Origin: Lactobacillus sp. UCMA15818
Lineage (GTDB): Bacteria; Bacillota; Bacilli; Lactobacillales; Lactobacillaceae
Reading direction: 5' to 3'
Assembly (NCBI RefSeq): GCF_030400225.1
Contig: NZ_VJYB01000002.1
Span: forward strand, 252,207 to 316,206
Length of the DNA stretch: 64,000 bases
The notes under the pieces are model-generated. The model saw only the letters and a program-made list of their open reading frames with translations. It had not been told where the DNA came from and made no database searches. Below, piece after piece: positions 15,870 through 26,866 of the stretch. A program made the translations under genes and the position numbers. How positions within the stretch are numbered: position 1 is the stretch's first letter; each line of letters begins with the position of its first letter.

Positions 15870-17153
15870 ATGAATTTTTTACTTGAAAATGGGCTCGTAT
15901 ATCAAGCTGGTAAGCTGCAAAAAATGGATTTGCTTGTACAAAATGGGTTAATTACAGCTTTTGGACAAAATCTTGGACGACTGCTTGGAGATATCAATAA
16001 GATTGATGTTTCAAACAAATTGGTTTCTCCTGGACTCGTGGATGTGCATGTTCATTATAGAGAACCTGGTTTTACTTATAAGGAAACTATCAAAACAGGC
16101 AGTCTCGCAGCGGCACATGGCGGTTTTACAACTGTTTGCGCAATGCCAAACCTAAATCCGGTTCCTGATACGGCTGAACGCTTAGTGAATGTAATTGCCA
16201 AAAATAAAGCTGACGGTGTTGTTCATATTAAGCAGTATGCAGCAATTACTGCGGGATTAAAAAGTGAGCAAATTAATGATCTTGCCGCTTTAAAACAAGC
16301 CGGAGCATTTGCCTACAGTAATGATGGAAGTGGAATCCAGACTGCGGGAACGATGTATCAAGCAATGAAACAGGCTGCTGACTTAGGAATGCCACTTGTT
16401 GAACATATTGAGGATAATTCATTACTGAATGATGGAGTGATGAATGAAGGTAGTCGTTCACATGAATTGGGACTTCCGGGAATGCTCGGTCTGAGTGAAT
16501 CATCTCAACTAGCACGCGACTTAATCCTTGCACAAAAAACTGGGGTACACTATCATGCATGTCATTTATCAACAAAAGAAAGTGTTGAATTGATGCGTTT
16601 GGCGAAGTCAAAAGGAATCAATGTAACGTGTGAAGTTGCGCCACATCACCTTTTACTGAGTGATGAGGATATTCCGAGTGATGATGCATATTTCAAGATG
16701 AATCCTCCGCTACGCGATGAAAGTGATAAAGCAGCTCTACTGGCAGGATTGTTAGATGGCACAATCGATATGATTGCTACAGATCATGCACCACATAGTC
16801 ATGAAGAAAAAGTTGGTGGGATGTGTCAGGCATCTTTTGGAATAACCGGGAGTGAGACGGCCTTCACATTGCTGTATACACATTTTGTGAAGAGCGGTAA
16901 GTTAACGCTAGAAATGCTGTTGGATAAGATGAGCAGCGCACCAGCAAAAGCTTTTGGAATGAAGAATGCAGGAGAATTGCTAATTGGCAAGCCTGCAGAC
17001 ATAGCTGTGTTCGATTTAGATAAGGAATCCGAAATAAAAGAAGAAGAATATCTCTCAAAGGGGACAAATACACCTTTTACAGGTGATAAAGTATATGGCA
17101 AGACAATTATGACATTTGTTGATGGAAAGCTCGTTTATCAAAAGGAGGACTGA
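15870..17153 (+). CDS. pyrC: Dihydroorotase
   Basis: Closes carbamoyl aspartate to dihydroorotate. It is a metal-dependent amidohydrolase of 427 residues: His60 and His62 in [10 protein letters not shown] bind zinc, [10 protein letters not shown] and EVAPHHLLL give more histidines, and ATDHAPHS supplies the catalytic aspartate. The start at 15870 ([12 protein letters not shown]) has GGGAGGA upstream; an upstream in-frame ATG at 15741 inside pyrB gives only out-of-frame pyrB sequence. One base separates it from pyrB. Confidence 0.95.
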   Translation: MNFLLENGLVYQAGKLQKMDLLVQNGLITAFGQNLGRLLGDINKIDVSNKLVSPGLVDVHVHYREPGFTYKETIKTGSLAAAHGGFTTVCAMPNLNPVPDTAERLVNVIAKNKADGVVHIKQYAAITAGLKSEQINDLAALKQAGAFAYSNDGSGIQTAGTMYQAMKQAADLGMPLVEHIEDNSLLNDGVMNEGSRSHELGLPGMLGLSESSQLARDLILAQKTGVHYHACHLSTKESVELMRLAKSKGINVTCEVAPHHLLLSDEDIPSDDAYFKMNPPLRDESDKAALLAGLLDGTIDMIATDHAPHSHEEKVGGMCQASFGITGSETAFTLLYTHFVKSGKLTLEMLLDKMSSAPAKAFGMKNAGELLIGKPADIAVFDLDKESEIKEEEYLSKGTNTPFTGDKVYGKTIMTFVDGKLVYQKED

Positions 17154-17155
17154 AC

Positions 17156-18241
17156 TTGAAACGTTATTTGATTTTAGAAGATGGCAGCATCTTCAAAGGA
17201 GAAGGTTTTGGTGCAAATAGCACGACTACTGGGGAGGTCGTCTTTACGACGGGAATGACAGGTTATCAGGAAGCTGTTACAGATCAGTCTTTTGCAAACC
17301 AAATATTAGTGTTTACCAACCCTTTAATTGGCAATTACGGGGTAAATCTTGATGATTATGAATCAATCGAACCAGGATGCAAAGGCGTTATCTGTCATGA
17401 ACTAGCACGAGTCTCAAGTAATTGGCGACAACAAAGTAGTTTTGCAGATTTCTTGGTACAGATGCAGATTCCTGGAATTACAGGGATTGATACGCGTGCA
17501 CTAACAAAGAAGCTGCGCTCGGTTGGAACTATGAAAGGCAGAATTATTGATGCTACTGATAATTTTGAGCATGCTTTCTCACAGTTAAATGCGACGGTTG
17601 TTAATGAAAATCTTGTTGCACAGGTGTCAACAAGCAAACCTTATCCGAACCCAGGAAGTAAGCGCAATGTTGTAGTAATTGATTTTGGATTGAAGCACAG
17701 TATCTTACGGGAGCTAGCTAAACGCGATTGCAATACTATCGTATTACCTTATAATGCTACAGCAGAAGACATCTTCAAGTTAAAGCCGGATGGAGTCTTA
17801 TTATCAAATGGACCTGGTGATCCTAAGTCGCTTCCTGGAGCCATCAAAATGATTCAAAAAATTGAAAAGAAATTACCGCTTTTTGGAATTTGCCTAGGGC
17901 ATCAATTATTTGCACTAGCTAATGGTGCCGACACGTTCAAGATGAAATTCGGCCATCGTGGTTTTAATCATCCTGTTAGAGAAATTGCGAGTGGGAGAAT
18001 CTGCTTTACCTCACAGAATCATGGGTATGCAGTGGCACCAGATTCTGTCGACAATAATGTAATGAATATTACGTACCGTGAGATCAATGATGGAACTGTT
18101 GAAGGACTCCGACACAAAAATTATCCAGCTTTTAGCGTGCAGTTTCATCCAGATGCTGCACCTGGTCCCCATGATGCAGTCGACATTTTTGATGATTTTA
18201 TGCATGTAATTGATACGAGAAAGGATGAACGTAATGCCTAA
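17156..18241 (+). CDS. carA: Carbamoyl-phosphate synthase small (glutaminase) subunit
   Basis: Releases ammonia from glutamine for carbamoyl phosphate synthesis. Residues 1-150 form the small-subunit domain; the C-terminal class I amidotransferase has Cys246 in [12 protein letters not shown] and His331 in [12 protein letters not shown]. The third triad residue, normally Glu two places after His, is Asp333 here. Start TTG 17156 with AAGGAGGAC upstream. It overlaps carB by 8 bases. Called pyrAA in related operons. Confidence 0.95.
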   Translation: MKRYLILEDGSIFKGEGFGANSTTTGEVVFTTGMTGYQEAVTDQSFANQILVFTNPLIGNYGVNLDDYESIEPGCKGVICHELARVSSNWRQQSSFADFLVQMQIPGITGIDTRALTKKLRSVGTMKGRIIDATDNFEHAFSQLNATVVNENLVAQVSTSKPYPNPGSKRNVVVIDFGLKHSILRELAKRDCNTIVLPYNATAEDIFKLKPDGVLLSNGPGDPKSLPGAIKMIQKIEKKLPLFGICLGHQLFALANGADTFKMKFGHRGFNHPVREIASGRICFTSQNHGYAVAPDSVDNNVMNITYREINDGTVEGLRHKNYPAFSVQFHPDAAPGPHDAVDIFDDFMHVIDTRKDERNA

Positions 18242-21200
18242 GAGAACTGATATTCACAAAATTATGGTAATTGGCTCTGGTCCAATTATTATTGGACAGG
18301 CAGCCGAATTTGATTATTCTGGGACACAGGCTTGTATGGCACTGCGCGAAGAAGGATATGAAGTTGTTTTGGTCAACTCGAATCCCGCAACAATTATGAC
18401 TGATACGGAAATTGCTGATCGTGTATACATTGAGCCACTGACAACTGATTCTGTTTCTCGAATTATCCGACAAGAATATCCGGATGCAATTTTACCAACG
18501 CTTGGTGGTCAAGTTGGGCTAAACATGGCAATGTCATTGTCCGAGACAGGAATATTGGATGAACTTGATATTGAATTGCTTGGGACCAAGCTGACGGCCA
18601 TTAATCAGGCTGAGGATCGTGAATTGTTCAAAGAACTAATGAATGACTTAAACGAACCTGTTCCACCATCAAAGACTGTTAATACAACACAAGAGGCACT
18701 TGATTTCGCTGATGAAATCGGATATCCGGTAATTGTGCGCCCAGCTTTTACAATGGGCGGAACCGGTGGCGGACTTTGCGACAATAAGGAGCAGTTGGAC
18801 CAAATTTCAGCCAACGGTCTGGATTTGTCACCAGTCACACAATGTCTGATTGAAAAAAGTATTACAGGATATAAAGAAATCGAATTTGAAGTTATGCGTG
18901 ATCATGCGGGTAACACAATGGTTGTCTGCAGTATGGAAAATTTTGATCCAGTGGGAATCCATACGGGTGATTCGATTGTTTTTGCTCCAACACAGACACT
19001 TGCCGATCGTGAATATCAGATGTTGCGTGATGTCTCACTGCGCTTGATTAGTGCATTGAAGATTGAGGGGGGCTGCAATGTTCAGCTTGCTCTTGATCCG
19101 AATAGCTTTAATTATAATGTGATTGAAGTTAATCCACGTGTGAGCCGCTCTTCGGCACTTGCTTCCAAGGCGACGGGTTATCCCATTGCGAAGATGGCAG
19201 CTAAGATTGCAGTTGGACTGACTCTAGATGAAATCAAGAATCCAGTTACTGGAACAACATATGCTGAATTTGAACCAGCTCTTGATTATGTTGTGGCTAA
19301 GATTCCACGGTGGCCTTTTGATAAATTTGCGCGCGCAAACCGTAAGTTGGGAACACAGATGAAAGCAACTGGTGAGGTCATGGCGATTGGTCGAACTGCG
19401 GAAGAGGCATTGCAAAAGGCAGTTCGTTCACTTGAGATTGACGAAAAAGATTTGTTGTCTGATGAGGCACAAGCAGCTACTGATCAGAAGCTTGAAGAGA
19501 AGATTATGCATCCACAAGATGACCGCATCTTCTATTTGGCTGAGGCATTCAGACGAGGTTACACGATTGAAGAAGTTCATGAATTAACAAAGATTAATAT
19601 CTATTTTCTTGATTTATTGAAGCATATTACAGAATTAGAAGTTGAAATCTGCAAGCATCCAAACGACTTAGAATCACTTGAAACCGCAAAAAGATATGGC
19701 TTTAGTGATCTGACAATTGCTAAACTTTGGAATTTAAAGGAAAGCAAGGTACGTGCCTTACGCAAAGAAAATAAAATAATTCCGGTGTACAAAATGGTTG
19801 ATACTTGTGCAGCTGAATTTGAATCACAGACACCTTACTTCTATAGTACTTATGATCTGGAAAATGAAAGTGTTCCCTCTGATAGAAAGTCAATTCTTGT
19901 AATTGGATCTGGCCCAATCCGCATTGGACAAGGAGTCGAATTTGATTATGCAACGGTGCACAGTGTTAAGGCGATTCAAAAACTGGGATACGAAGCAATT
20001 GTAATGAATAGTAATCCAGAGACAGTGTCGACTGATTTCTCTGTTTCCGATAAGCTATATTTTGAACCGCTGACTCTGGAAGATGTTTTAAATGTTATTG
20101 AATTGGAAAATCCGCTTGGAGTAATCGTCCAATTTGGTGGGCAGACCGCAATTAATTTAGCAGCTGGTCTGGTTGAAAATGGGGTTAAAATTTTGGGAAC
20201 AACAGTTGAAGATCTGGACCGTGCAGAAGACCGCGAATTATTCGATCAAGTTATCAATAATCTAGGACTTAAACAGCCAATCGGTAAGACTGCAACAACG
20301 CAAGCAGGGGTTCTAGAGATTGCCGCTGAGATTGGCTATCCAGTCTTGGTAAGACCTAGTTATGTACTTGGTGGACGTGCAATGGAAATTGTTAACGATG
20401 TAACTGAATTAAATGATTATCTTGAACATAATACAAGGGCTGCGATTGATCATCCAATTCTGGTTGATGCATATCTTGAGGGAATGGAATGTGAAGTTGA
20501 TGCAATCTGTGATGGAAAAGATGTCTTATTACCAGGAATTATGGAACACATCGAGCACGCGGGTGTCCACTCAGGTGATTCGATGGCTGTATATCCGCCA
20601 CAATCATTCAGTGAAGATATTAAACAGCAAATTGTCGAAGCAACTAAGAAGCTGGCTGTTGCTTTGAAGTGTGTTGGGATTATGAACATTCAGTTTATTA
20701 TTCATGATCATGAGGCATATGTGTTGGAAGTCAATCCGCGAGCAAGTCGAACGGTGCCATTTCTAAGTAAAATTACAGGAATTGAAATGGCGCAAGTGGC
20801 TACTAAGGTAATCTTGGGACAATCGCTTAAAGAACTAGGTTTCAAATCTGGTTTGTATCCAGAGAGTAAGACAATTCATGTTAAGGCACCAGTATTCTCA
20901 TTCAGTAAGTTGGAAGATGTTGATAGTTACCTAGGGCCTGAAATGAAGTCGACCGGTGAGGTAATGGGAAGCGACCATACTTTCGAGAAAGCATTGCTCA
21001 AGGCCTTTGCTGGAGCTAAGATGGAATTGCCTCTGAGTGGAAATGTCTTATTAACAATTGATAGTAGCGATAAAGAAACTATTTTACCGGTTGCGCAGAG
21101 ATTCAGCCAAATAGGATATCGTTTATTTGCAACAAATGGGACAGCGGCCTTTTTGAAGGAACGTGGTTTGCATGTAATGACAGTGAATAAAATTGGCGAA

Positions 21201-21422
21201 GCTGGCAAATCTGACTTAGATATCTTGAAAATCATCAAGGAAGGCAAGATCCAGTTGGTTATTAATACAATGAGCCACGATCAAGAAGTGACCTCAGATG
21301 GATTCACAATTCGGCAAACGGCGATTGAACATAATATTCCCTTGTTGACCTCGTTGAATACAGCTGATGCTTTGGTGCGAGCAATGGAGAATCGTACTTT
21401 TGCGACTGACGTTATAAGATAG
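18234..21422 (+). CDS. carB: Carbamoyl-phosphate synthase large subunit
   Basis: Makes carbamoyl phosphate from bicarbonate, ammonia and two ATP. The 1062 residues show the internal duplication: both halves begin with IGSGP(I)xIGQ ([19 protein letters not shown] and [17 protein letters not shown]), each followed by an ATP-grasp domain ([12 protein letters not shown] and [11 protein letters not shown]). The last 130 residues are the MGS-like allosteric domain ([16 protein letters not shown]) where UMP or PRPP act. Start at 18234 (MPKRTDIHK) overlapping the carA stop, with AAGGATG upstream. Confidence 0.96.
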   Translation: MPKRTDIHKIMVIGSGPIIIGQAAEFDYSGTQACMALREEGYEVVLVNSNPATIMTDTEIADRVYIEPLTTDSVSRIIRQEYPDAILPTLGGQVGLNMAMSLSETGILDELDIELLGTKLTAINQAEDRELFKELMNDLNEPVPPSKTVNTTQEALDFADEIGYPVIVRPAFTMGGTGGGLCDNKEQLDQISANGLDLSPVTQCLIEKSITGYKEIEFEVMRDHAGNTMVVCSMENFDPVGIHTGDSIVFAPTQTLADREYQMLRDVSLRLISALKIEGGCNVQLALDPNSFNYNVIEVNPRVSRSSALASKATGYPIAKMAAKIAVGLTLDEIKNPVTGTTYAEFEPALDYVVAKIPRWPFDKFARANRKLGTQMKATGEVMAIGRTAEEALQKAVRSLEIDEKDLLSDEAQAATDQKLEEKIMHPQDDRIFYLAEAFRRGYTIEEVHELTKINIYFLDLLKHITELEVEICKHPNDLESLETAKRYGFSDLTIAKLWNLKESKVRALRKENKIIPVYKMVDTCAAEFESQTPYFYSTYDLENESVPSDRKSILVIGSGPIRIGQGVEFDYATVHSVKAIQKLGYEAIVMNSNPETVSTDFSVSDKLYFEPLTLEDVLNVIELENPLGVIVQFGGQTAINLAAGLVENGVKILGTTVEDLDRAEDRELFDQVINNLGLKQPIGKTATTQAGVLEIAAEIGYPVLVRPSYVLGGRAMEIVNDVTELNDYLEHNTRAAIDHPILVDAYLEGMECEVDAICDGKDVLLPGIMEHIEHAGVHSGDSMAVYPPQSFSEDIKQQIVEATKKLAVALKCVGIMNIQFIIHDHEAYVLEVNPRASRTVPFLSKITGIEMAQVATKVILGQSLKELGFKSGLYPESKTIHVKAPVFSFSKLEDVDSYLGPEMKSTGEVMGSDHTFEKALLKAFAGAKMELPLSGNVLLTIDSSDKETILPVAQRFSQIGYRLFATNGTAAFLKERGLHVMTVNKIGEAGKSDLDILKIIKEGKIQLVINTMSHDQEVTSDGFTIRQTAIEHNIPLLTSLNTADALVRAMENRTFATDVIR

Positions 21423-21455
21423 TTTTGACAATCGTTATATAAAGGTGGGTTATTT

Positions 21456-22388
21456 ATGGAAGATTCTCGTTTAGCAGTTTCATTGCCTGGCTTGGAACTT
21501 AAAAATCCGGTGATGCCAGCCAGTGGATGCTTTGGTTTTGGCGACAATAAATTTGCACAAATGTATGATTTAAATCAATTGGGTTCGATTATCTTGAAAT
21601 CGGTAACTTTGATTGAAAGAGAAGGTAATCCAGAACCAAGAGTGGCAGTTGTAGAAGATGGTGCTTTAAATGCAGTTGGTTTAAAAAATCCAGGATTATC
21701 GGTAATTTTATCACAGAAAATCCCTGAATTAAGAGCGAAAGTACCAGACCTGCCACTGATTGCAAGCGTTGCTGGATCAACCAAATCAGAGTATGTAGCA
21801 GTGGCTAAGGCATTGAGCGAATCAGGCTTAGTTAATGCAATAGAGCTGAATATTTCATGTCCAAATGTTCACGAAGGCGGAATGTTGTTTGGAACTGACC
21901 CTAAGGTTGCGGCTGAACTAACGAGAGCAGTCAAAGAAGTTACAAGTATTCCGGTTTTCGTTAAATTAACGCCTAATGTTACAGATATCGTTGAAGTAGC
22001 AAAGGTGGTTGCTGCTGCAGGTGCCGATGGGCTTAGCATGATTAATACAGCTTTGGGAATGAAAATCGATATTAAAACTAGAAAACCAGTTTTAGGTAAT
22101 GGAACAGGCGGATTATCTGGAAGAGCAATTAAACCATTGGCTGTCAGAATGATTTATCAAGTAAGTCATGCTGTTGACTTGCCAATTATTGCTTCAGGTG
22201 GAATTGAAAATGCTGAAGATGTAATTGAGATGTACCTTGCAGGTGCACATGCTGTTGCGATAGGAACGGCACATTTTAAAAATCCAACTGCCTGCCTCGA
22301 TTTAATTGAAGAATTACCTGCTAAGCTGGATGAACTTGGAATAACAAGTTTACAAGCTCTAATTGAAGAAGTTAGGAGTAATCGCTGA
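21456..22388 (+). CDS. pyrD: Dihydroorotate dehydrogenase, class 1B-like
   Basis: Oxidises dihydroorotate to orotate with FMN. 310 residues. Catalytic Cys135 in [20 protein letters not shown] has the class 1B context, and FMN contacts appear in GIENAEDV and AVAIGTAH. Class 1B enzymes normally pair with the iron-sulfur flavoprotein PyrK, encoded next to pyrD; no pyrK lies between carB and pyrD or elsewhere in this operon. AAAGGTGGG precedes the ATG. The stop overlaps the pyrF start (TGATG). Confidence 0.93.
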   Translation: MEDSRLAVSLPGLELKNPVMPASGCFGFGDNKFAQMYDLNQLGSIILKSVTLIEREGNPEPRVAVVEDGALNAVGLKNPGLSVILSQKIPELRAKVPDLPLIASVAGSTKSEYVAVAKALSESGLVNAIELNISCPNVHEGGMLFGTDPKVAAELTRAVKEVTSIPVFVKLTPNVTDIVEVAKVVAAAGADGLSMINTALGMKIDIKTRKPVLGNGTGGLSGRAIKPLAVRMIYQVSHAVDLPIIASGGIENAEDVIEMYLAGAHAVAIGTAHFKNPTACLDLIEELPAKLDELGITSLQALIEEVRSNR

Positions 22389-23104
22389 TGCGAATTGAAC
22401 GTCCGATTATTGCACTGGATTTTCCCGATCGCAATGAAACCGTGCAATTTTTATCCGAATTTCCCAAAGATGAATCTTTATTTGTTAAGATTGGGATGGA
22501 ACTTTACTACAGTGAAGGTACAGATATGGTTAGAGAAATCAAAGCAATGGGACATGATGTTTTCCTTGATTTAAAATGTCACGATATCCCACATACAGTG
22601 GAAAGTGCAATGAAGGTTTTGGGAAAGATTGGAGTTGATTTAACAACACTGCATGCAAGTGGCGGTAGCGAAATGATGGCGGCTGCAAAATCTGGAATGC
22701 TGGATGGAAGCAATGGGAAACAAACTGCAAGATTACTGGCAATTACGCAGTTGACTTCGACAAATCAGCAAATGGTTGAAGAAGAACAATTAGTATCAGT
22801 CCCATTAAAAGAAAGTGTCTTGAATTATGCAAGACTGGCAAAAAAGTCAGGAATGGACGGGGTTGTCTGCTCTGCCCAAGAAGCGAGGATCATTGCTGCA
22901 GAAACTGGCAAAAACTTTTTGCGAGTAACTCCAGGAATTCGCTTAGCAGGGGGAGCTAGTGGCGATCAAAAGCGTGTGATGACACCAGATGAGGCTGCTA
23001 GAAATCAAAGCAGTGCAATTGTTGTAGGAAGAGCAATCACGCAGGCAAAGGATCGCGTCAAGACATATCAAACGGTTAAGAAGTTATGGGAGGATGCAAA
23101 ATAA
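22388..23104 (+). CDS. pyrF: Orotidine 5'-phosphate decarboxylase
   Basis: Converts OMP to UMP, the last step of the pathway. 238 residues; [10 protein letters not shown] opens the barrel, and [12 protein letters not shown] carries the catalytic Asp-Lys-x-x-Asp array. [15 protein letters not shown] is the phosphate-binding end. The ATG overlaps the pyrD stop, and its own TAA overlaps the pyrE ATG, so the three are translationally coupled. Confidence 0.96.
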   Translation: MRIERPIIALDFPDRNETVQFLSEFPKDESLFVKIGMELYYSEGTDMVREIKAMGHDVFLDLKCHDIPHTVESAMKVLGKIGVDLTTLHASGGSEMMAAAKSGMLDGSNGKQTARLLAITQLTSTNQQMVEEEQLVSVPLKESVLNYARLAKKSGMDGVVCSAQEARIIAAETGKNFLRVTPGIRLAGGASGDQKRVMTPDEAARNQSSAIVVGRAITQAKDRVKTYQTVKKLWEDAK

Positions 23105-23724
23105 TGAAGCAAGTAGCAAAAGACTTACTAGAGATTAATGCAGTGACCTTGTCACCTAATAAGCCCTTCACCTGGGCGAGTGGGATTAAAAGCCCTATCT
23201 ACTGCGACAATCGGTTAACAATCAGCTACCCAAAGATTCGCAAGGAGATTGCTCGGGGAATTGCTAATTTAATCCGTGACCTCTTTCCAGAGGCGCAGGT
23301 AATTGCAGGAACTGCAACTGCAGGAATCCCGCATGCTGCCTGGATTGCCGCTGAATTGACTCTGCCAATGATTTATGTTCGGTCGAAGCCTAAAGATCAC
23401 GGGCAAGGGCACCAAATCGAAGGGGTCGTTGAAAAAGGACAAAAAACAGTTTTGATTGATGACTTAATCTCAACAGGTGGGAGTGTCTTAAAGGCTGTTG
23501 AAGCTGCTCAAAAGGAAGGTGCAGATGTGATTGGTGTTTGCGGGATTTTTAGCTACCAGTTGGAGGCGGCAAAAGAGAATTTTGCAGCTGTAAACATACC
23601 TTTTGCAACGTTAACTAACTATAGCGAATTGATTGAAGTCGCTGCAGAGGAAAATCAAATTACGGCAGCAGACCGCAAGTTGTTGCATAAGTGGCGTGAA
23701 GATCCAAAGAGATGGCTGAGATAA
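23104..23724 (+). CDS. pyrE: Orotate phosphoribosyltransferase
   Basis: Adds PRPP to orotate to give OMP. 206 residues with the PRPP loop [13 protein letters not shown] and the catalytic loop [16 protein letters not shown]. The start at 23104 is in TAATG with GGGAGGATG in front; an in-frame ATG at 23086 lies inside pyrF. Last gene of the operon, followed by a terminator. Confidence 0.96.
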   Translation: MKQVAKDLLEINAVTLSPNKPFTWASGIKSPIYCDNRLTISYPKIRKEIARGIANLIRDLFPEAQVIAGTATAGIPHAAWIAAELTLPMIYVRSKPKDHGQGHQIEGVVEKGQKTVLIDDLISTGGSVLKAVEAAQKEGADVIGVCGIFSYQLEAAKENFAAVNIPFATLTNYSELIEVAAEENQITAADRKLLHKWREDPKRWLR

Positions 23725-23736
23725 GGGAAGTAACCA

Positions 23737-23772
23737 TAGGCTGGACAAGTTCTTTTGTCGCAGTCTTTTTTT
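23737..23772 (+). terminator. Terminator of the pyr operon
   Basis: A CTGGACAAG/TTGTCGCAG stem with a bulge and short loop is followed by TCTTTTTTT, 12 bases after the pyrE stop. Confidence 0.7.
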
Positions 23773-24055
23773 ATCATCTTTAGACTAAGTCTAGTTTGCT
23801 TGCATGTATAACAAAAGTTATCTGTTAAAAATTATGAAGACGCAAAAATAACATTATTTTAGTACATTGAAGAATTTTACAACAATCACTGGATTCACAG
23901 CAACTTGAATTATTCTTAAAACTGACTTGTGCTTGCAATCTAGTGGTAAATTGAATAAACTGGTAACTAGACTAGAAGTACATTACTATTTTTTGAACCA
24001 TGAAGCTAATTAGTATAAGAAATTAAAATATACAAAAACATGAGGAGTATTCATA
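23773..24055. other. Intergenic stretch with no visible feature
   Basis: AT-rich, no open frame, no clear promoter or repeat. It separates the pyr operon from the polysaccharide region. Confidence 0.4.
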
Positions 24056-24892
24056 ATGATCTCAGTAGCAATGACTACATATAATGGTGAGAAGTATTTG
24101 AGGGATCAAATACAGTCAATTTTAAGTCAAACGTATCCTGTTGATGAGATAATAATTTGTGATGATGGATCCAAGGATAATACTATAAATATTATTAATG
24201 AATTTAAAGATAATCAAATAAAATTAGTCGTTAACAATCAAAATTTGGGCTATGTTAAAAATTTTGAACAAGCAATTGCTTCAACTCGTGGAGACTATGT
24301 ATTTTTAGCTGATCAAGATGACATATGGGTTCCCGAAAAAGTTGAAAAAATGTTGACAGTCATGAAGGATAAAAAATGTAGTCTCCTGTGTTCAAATTTT
24401 GAATTGATTGACAGTAAGAATAGATCAATAGAAAATAAGGAAGAATATAATATTCCTTCCTTTGTGGAGAAGAAACATAGATATAGTTTATCAGTAGTTA
24501 GTTTTAATCGCTTACTGCTGGGAAATGTAGTGCAAGGATGTACTTACTGTTTTGATCAAAAAGTTAGAGAAAAGTACTTAGCAGTAAATAATCAAGAAGT
24601 TTTTCATGATTGGCAACTAATGTTGATAGCAGCTTATATTGGAGAAGTATTATTTTATGATCAATCTTTAATTCAATATCGATTACATGAAAAAAACACA
24701 ATTGGTTTTAGTGAAAAGCAGGAAAAAATTAAGCTAGATATTAAGAAACCAAAAAAAATTCCTACAATGGTTAGCTTTTTTAAAGATGTTAATCGGGTTA
24801 TGAAATTGGACATGTTTACTAAACTAAAAGTAGCTTTTGTATTTTATCTTAGACTCACATATCTTATTGCTAAATTACACTTGCCAATATAG
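24056..24892 (+). CDS. Family 2 glycosyltransferase
   Basis: A GT-A fold transferase of 278 residues. ISVAMTTYNGEKYLRDQIQSIL is the nucleotide-binding start, IICDDGSKDNT the first acidic motif and FLADQDDIWVP the DxD-type metal site. This subgroup is often annotated as rhamnosyltransferase, which fits the nearby rml genes, but the acceptor and donor cannot be read. The gene is markedly AT-rich compared with pyr, as polysaccharide genes often are. GAGGAG lies upstream. It is the first gene of the surface-polysaccharide region. Confidence 0.85.
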   Translation: MISVAMTTYNGEKYLRDQIQSILSQTYPVDEIIICDDGSKDNTINIINEFKDNQIKLVVNNQNLGYVKNFEQAIASTRGDYVFLADQDDIWVPEKVEKMLTVMKDKKCSLLCSNFELIDSKNRSIENKEEYNIPSFVEKKHRYSLSVVSFNRLLLGNVVQGCTYCFDQKVREKYLAVNNQEVFHDWQLMLIAAYIGEVLFYDQSLIQYRLHEKNTIGFSEKQEKIKLDIKKPKKIPTMVSFFKDVNRVMKLDMFTKLKVAFVFYLRLTYLIAKLHLPI

Positions 24893-25037
24893 TGAGAAAC
24901 ATTGGAGTAATATTTTTTAATTTTTTTGAGATTACTATATTATAAATAAAAGGTCTGCTAGATAATTCAAAATATAATTGATATTGAGTAAAAATAAGCA
25001 AATAATCGTTGTATATTTTGATTAAGAAGGAGAGTTA

Positions 25038-25994
25038 TTGAAAATGAGCGTAAAAAAAATAATTCATGGGAGTGTTAGACGGTTAGACGCGTTTATTAAT
25101 TCACCATATGATAACATGCTTAGGAGTCGAATTAAAAAAGATTTAAAATTATTGTTACCAGGAATTTTAAAATTTTGTAAAATATGGTTCCAAAGGAAGG
25201 ACTATACACAAGTAAAATATAACTTTACTGTAGTTGTCATTATAAAAAATGAAGCACCATACCTTAGAGAATGGCTTAATTATTATCTATCTCTTGGTGC
25301 GGAACATTTTTATATATATGATAATGAGAGTAGTGATGACCCGTTGAGGGTTCTTGAATCGTATAAGACAAAGATTACTTACATAAAATTTAAGGGAATT
25401 GCACGTCAGATGGATGCATATAATGATGCATTGAATAGATTCGGACAATTTTCTCGTTATATGGCTTTTTTTGATGCAGATGAATTTCTTTTTATTGAAA
25501 ATGAATCTCAAAATTTACTTCAATTATTAACTAAATATTTTTCTAAAGCAAATATTGGAGGATTAGCTGTTAATTGGCAAATATATGGATCTTCATTTTT
25601 ACAAAAAAAACCCACAGGGTTATTGACAAATAATTTTGTGTATCGTTCAAAAAAAGATTTTGAGAAAAATCGTCATGTAAAATCAATCGTAGATCCAAGA
25701 AAAACTATTGGTTTTTTGAGTGATCCTCATGCGCCAATTTATTTACCGGGATATCATGCTATAAATGAAAAAGAAGAAGAAGTTGTTGGACCTATTCTCC
25801 CAGTGATTAGTACAGATATAATTAGAATTAATCACTACTTTACGAAATCTAAAGAAGAATTTTTACAAAAAAGGTCACGTGGTCGAGCAACAAAAAGTGG
25901 GCAAAGAAATATGCAAGATTTTATTGATCATGATCGAAATGATGTTTTTGATGATTCAATGCGAAAATATAATAACAACAACAACTTATATTAA
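25038..25994 (+). CDS. Glycosyltransferase, GT92/DUF23-like family 2 type
   Basis: Residues about 60-280 form a GT92-like domain: VVVIIKNEAPYLREWLNYYLSLGAEHFYIYDNESSD, then AFFDADEFLFI with the DxD metal site, and a late INHYFTKSKEEFLQKRSRGRA, where His and basic residues are typical of this group. The start is taken as TTG 25038 (AAGGAG 5 bases upstream); ATG 25044 is an alternative. The tail YNNNNNLY is low complexity. It likely adds a sugar to a cell-surface glycan. Linkage unknown. Confidence 0.8.
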   Translation: MKMSVKKIIHGSVRRLDAFINSPYDNMLRSRIKKDLKLLLPGILKFCKIWFQRKDYTQVKYNFTVVVIIKNEAPYLREWLNYYLSLGAEHFYIYDNESSDDPLRVLESYKTKITYIKFKGIARQMDAYNDALNRFGQFSRYMAFFDADEFLFIENESQNLLQLLTKYFSKANIGGLAVNWQIYGSSFLQKKPTGLLTNNFVYRSKKDFEKNRHVKSIVDPRKTIGFLSDPHAPIYLPGYHAINEKEEEVVGPILPVISTDIIRINHYFTKSKEEFLQKRSRGRATKSGQRNMQDFIDHDRNDVFDDSMRKYNNNNNLY

Positions 25995-26074
25995 TAAATC
26001 GAATCGTCAAATCAAGCACAACACTTTGAACATGTTCATATATGTTAGTTTAATCAAAATATGGTAAGAGTTAT

Positions 26075-26690
26075 ATTGCTGAATGATAACCGAGAAGTTT
26101 TCGTGATTGTGGGTTAAGTGCATCCTTAATATTTTGGAATTTCGTTATAGTTAGCTGATGCAGCAATTGTCCTTTTGGGAATGAATTCACTAATTGTTTT
26201 TGACTTTTATTTGACCTGTACCCTCAGGACGAATATAGGTGTGCAGAATAAATATTTACAACTTTGTAGTTGAGGTTTTTCAATGGATTGGTACAGAACT
26301 TGTTTATTCGTTTATGTTTTTTGTGTCCAGACCTTATGTGACGTTGGGGGGCATAGGTAATTCAATTGGTACCCCATCAATATGCATTTTAAATCAATGA
26401 ACAAAATGTCAATGCTGCGAACACGTGATTTACATCAACCAATTATGTAAGAAATTTCGATATTTTAATTAGCTAATTGTACTTCGAACTCAACGAGTTC
26501 TTCAGCAATCTGGCAGCCTATTTTGCCACCAGATTGCCGAGCCATAATTTGTTTACATTCATAAGAGTGTAGTTGTTGCCAATGGTGAAATGGAGGTCGG
26601 GGTCATGAAGACATTTCTTTCTTAATCCGTGGTGATTTGAGAATAAGTCTTTATGGTCTTTTGGTCTAGTCATTTAGGTGCTGCACTTAA
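26075..26690 (-). pseudogene. Degraded IS30-type transposase
   Basis: No intact frame, but minus-strand translation across several frameshifts recalls an IS30 transposase in the right order: TIKTYSQITTDERN-like near 26660 (the N-terminal HTH usually reads YxxLTxxER), then a YIRPEGTGQ-like piece near 26230, and NSFPKGQLLHQLTITKFQNI with LNPQSRKLLGYHSA near 26190-26080, matching the FFPKGT...LNxRPRKxLGY end of the family. About a third of the usual length is missing. This stretch fills most of the 870-base gap between two polysaccharide genes. Confidence 0.6.
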
Positions 26691-26866
26691 ATTTAGGAAA
26701 TAGTTTCTTAGTGTTTGTTTGAGGTTTATTAGTTAATCGGCTATAATTACTCCCAGCCTAACTTTTAGTGAGTACTATAAATAGCTAGTTATTTTAAAAA
26801 TCATTGAATTATAAGCAATTTATTTATATAGTCAAAAATACATAAAAAAACATAGAGGAGCAAGTT

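Noticed and set aside
16273-16611. 112-codon antisense frame in pyrC and similar long antisense frames in carB, pyrD and the PTS genes
   Set aside because: No ribosome site and no family resemblance; they mirror the codon structure of the real genes on the opposite strand.
26400-26700. Possible small genes in the 870-base gap before the flippase
   Set aside because: No frame is longer than a few dozen codons, and the minus strand instead shows broken IS30 transposase sequence.
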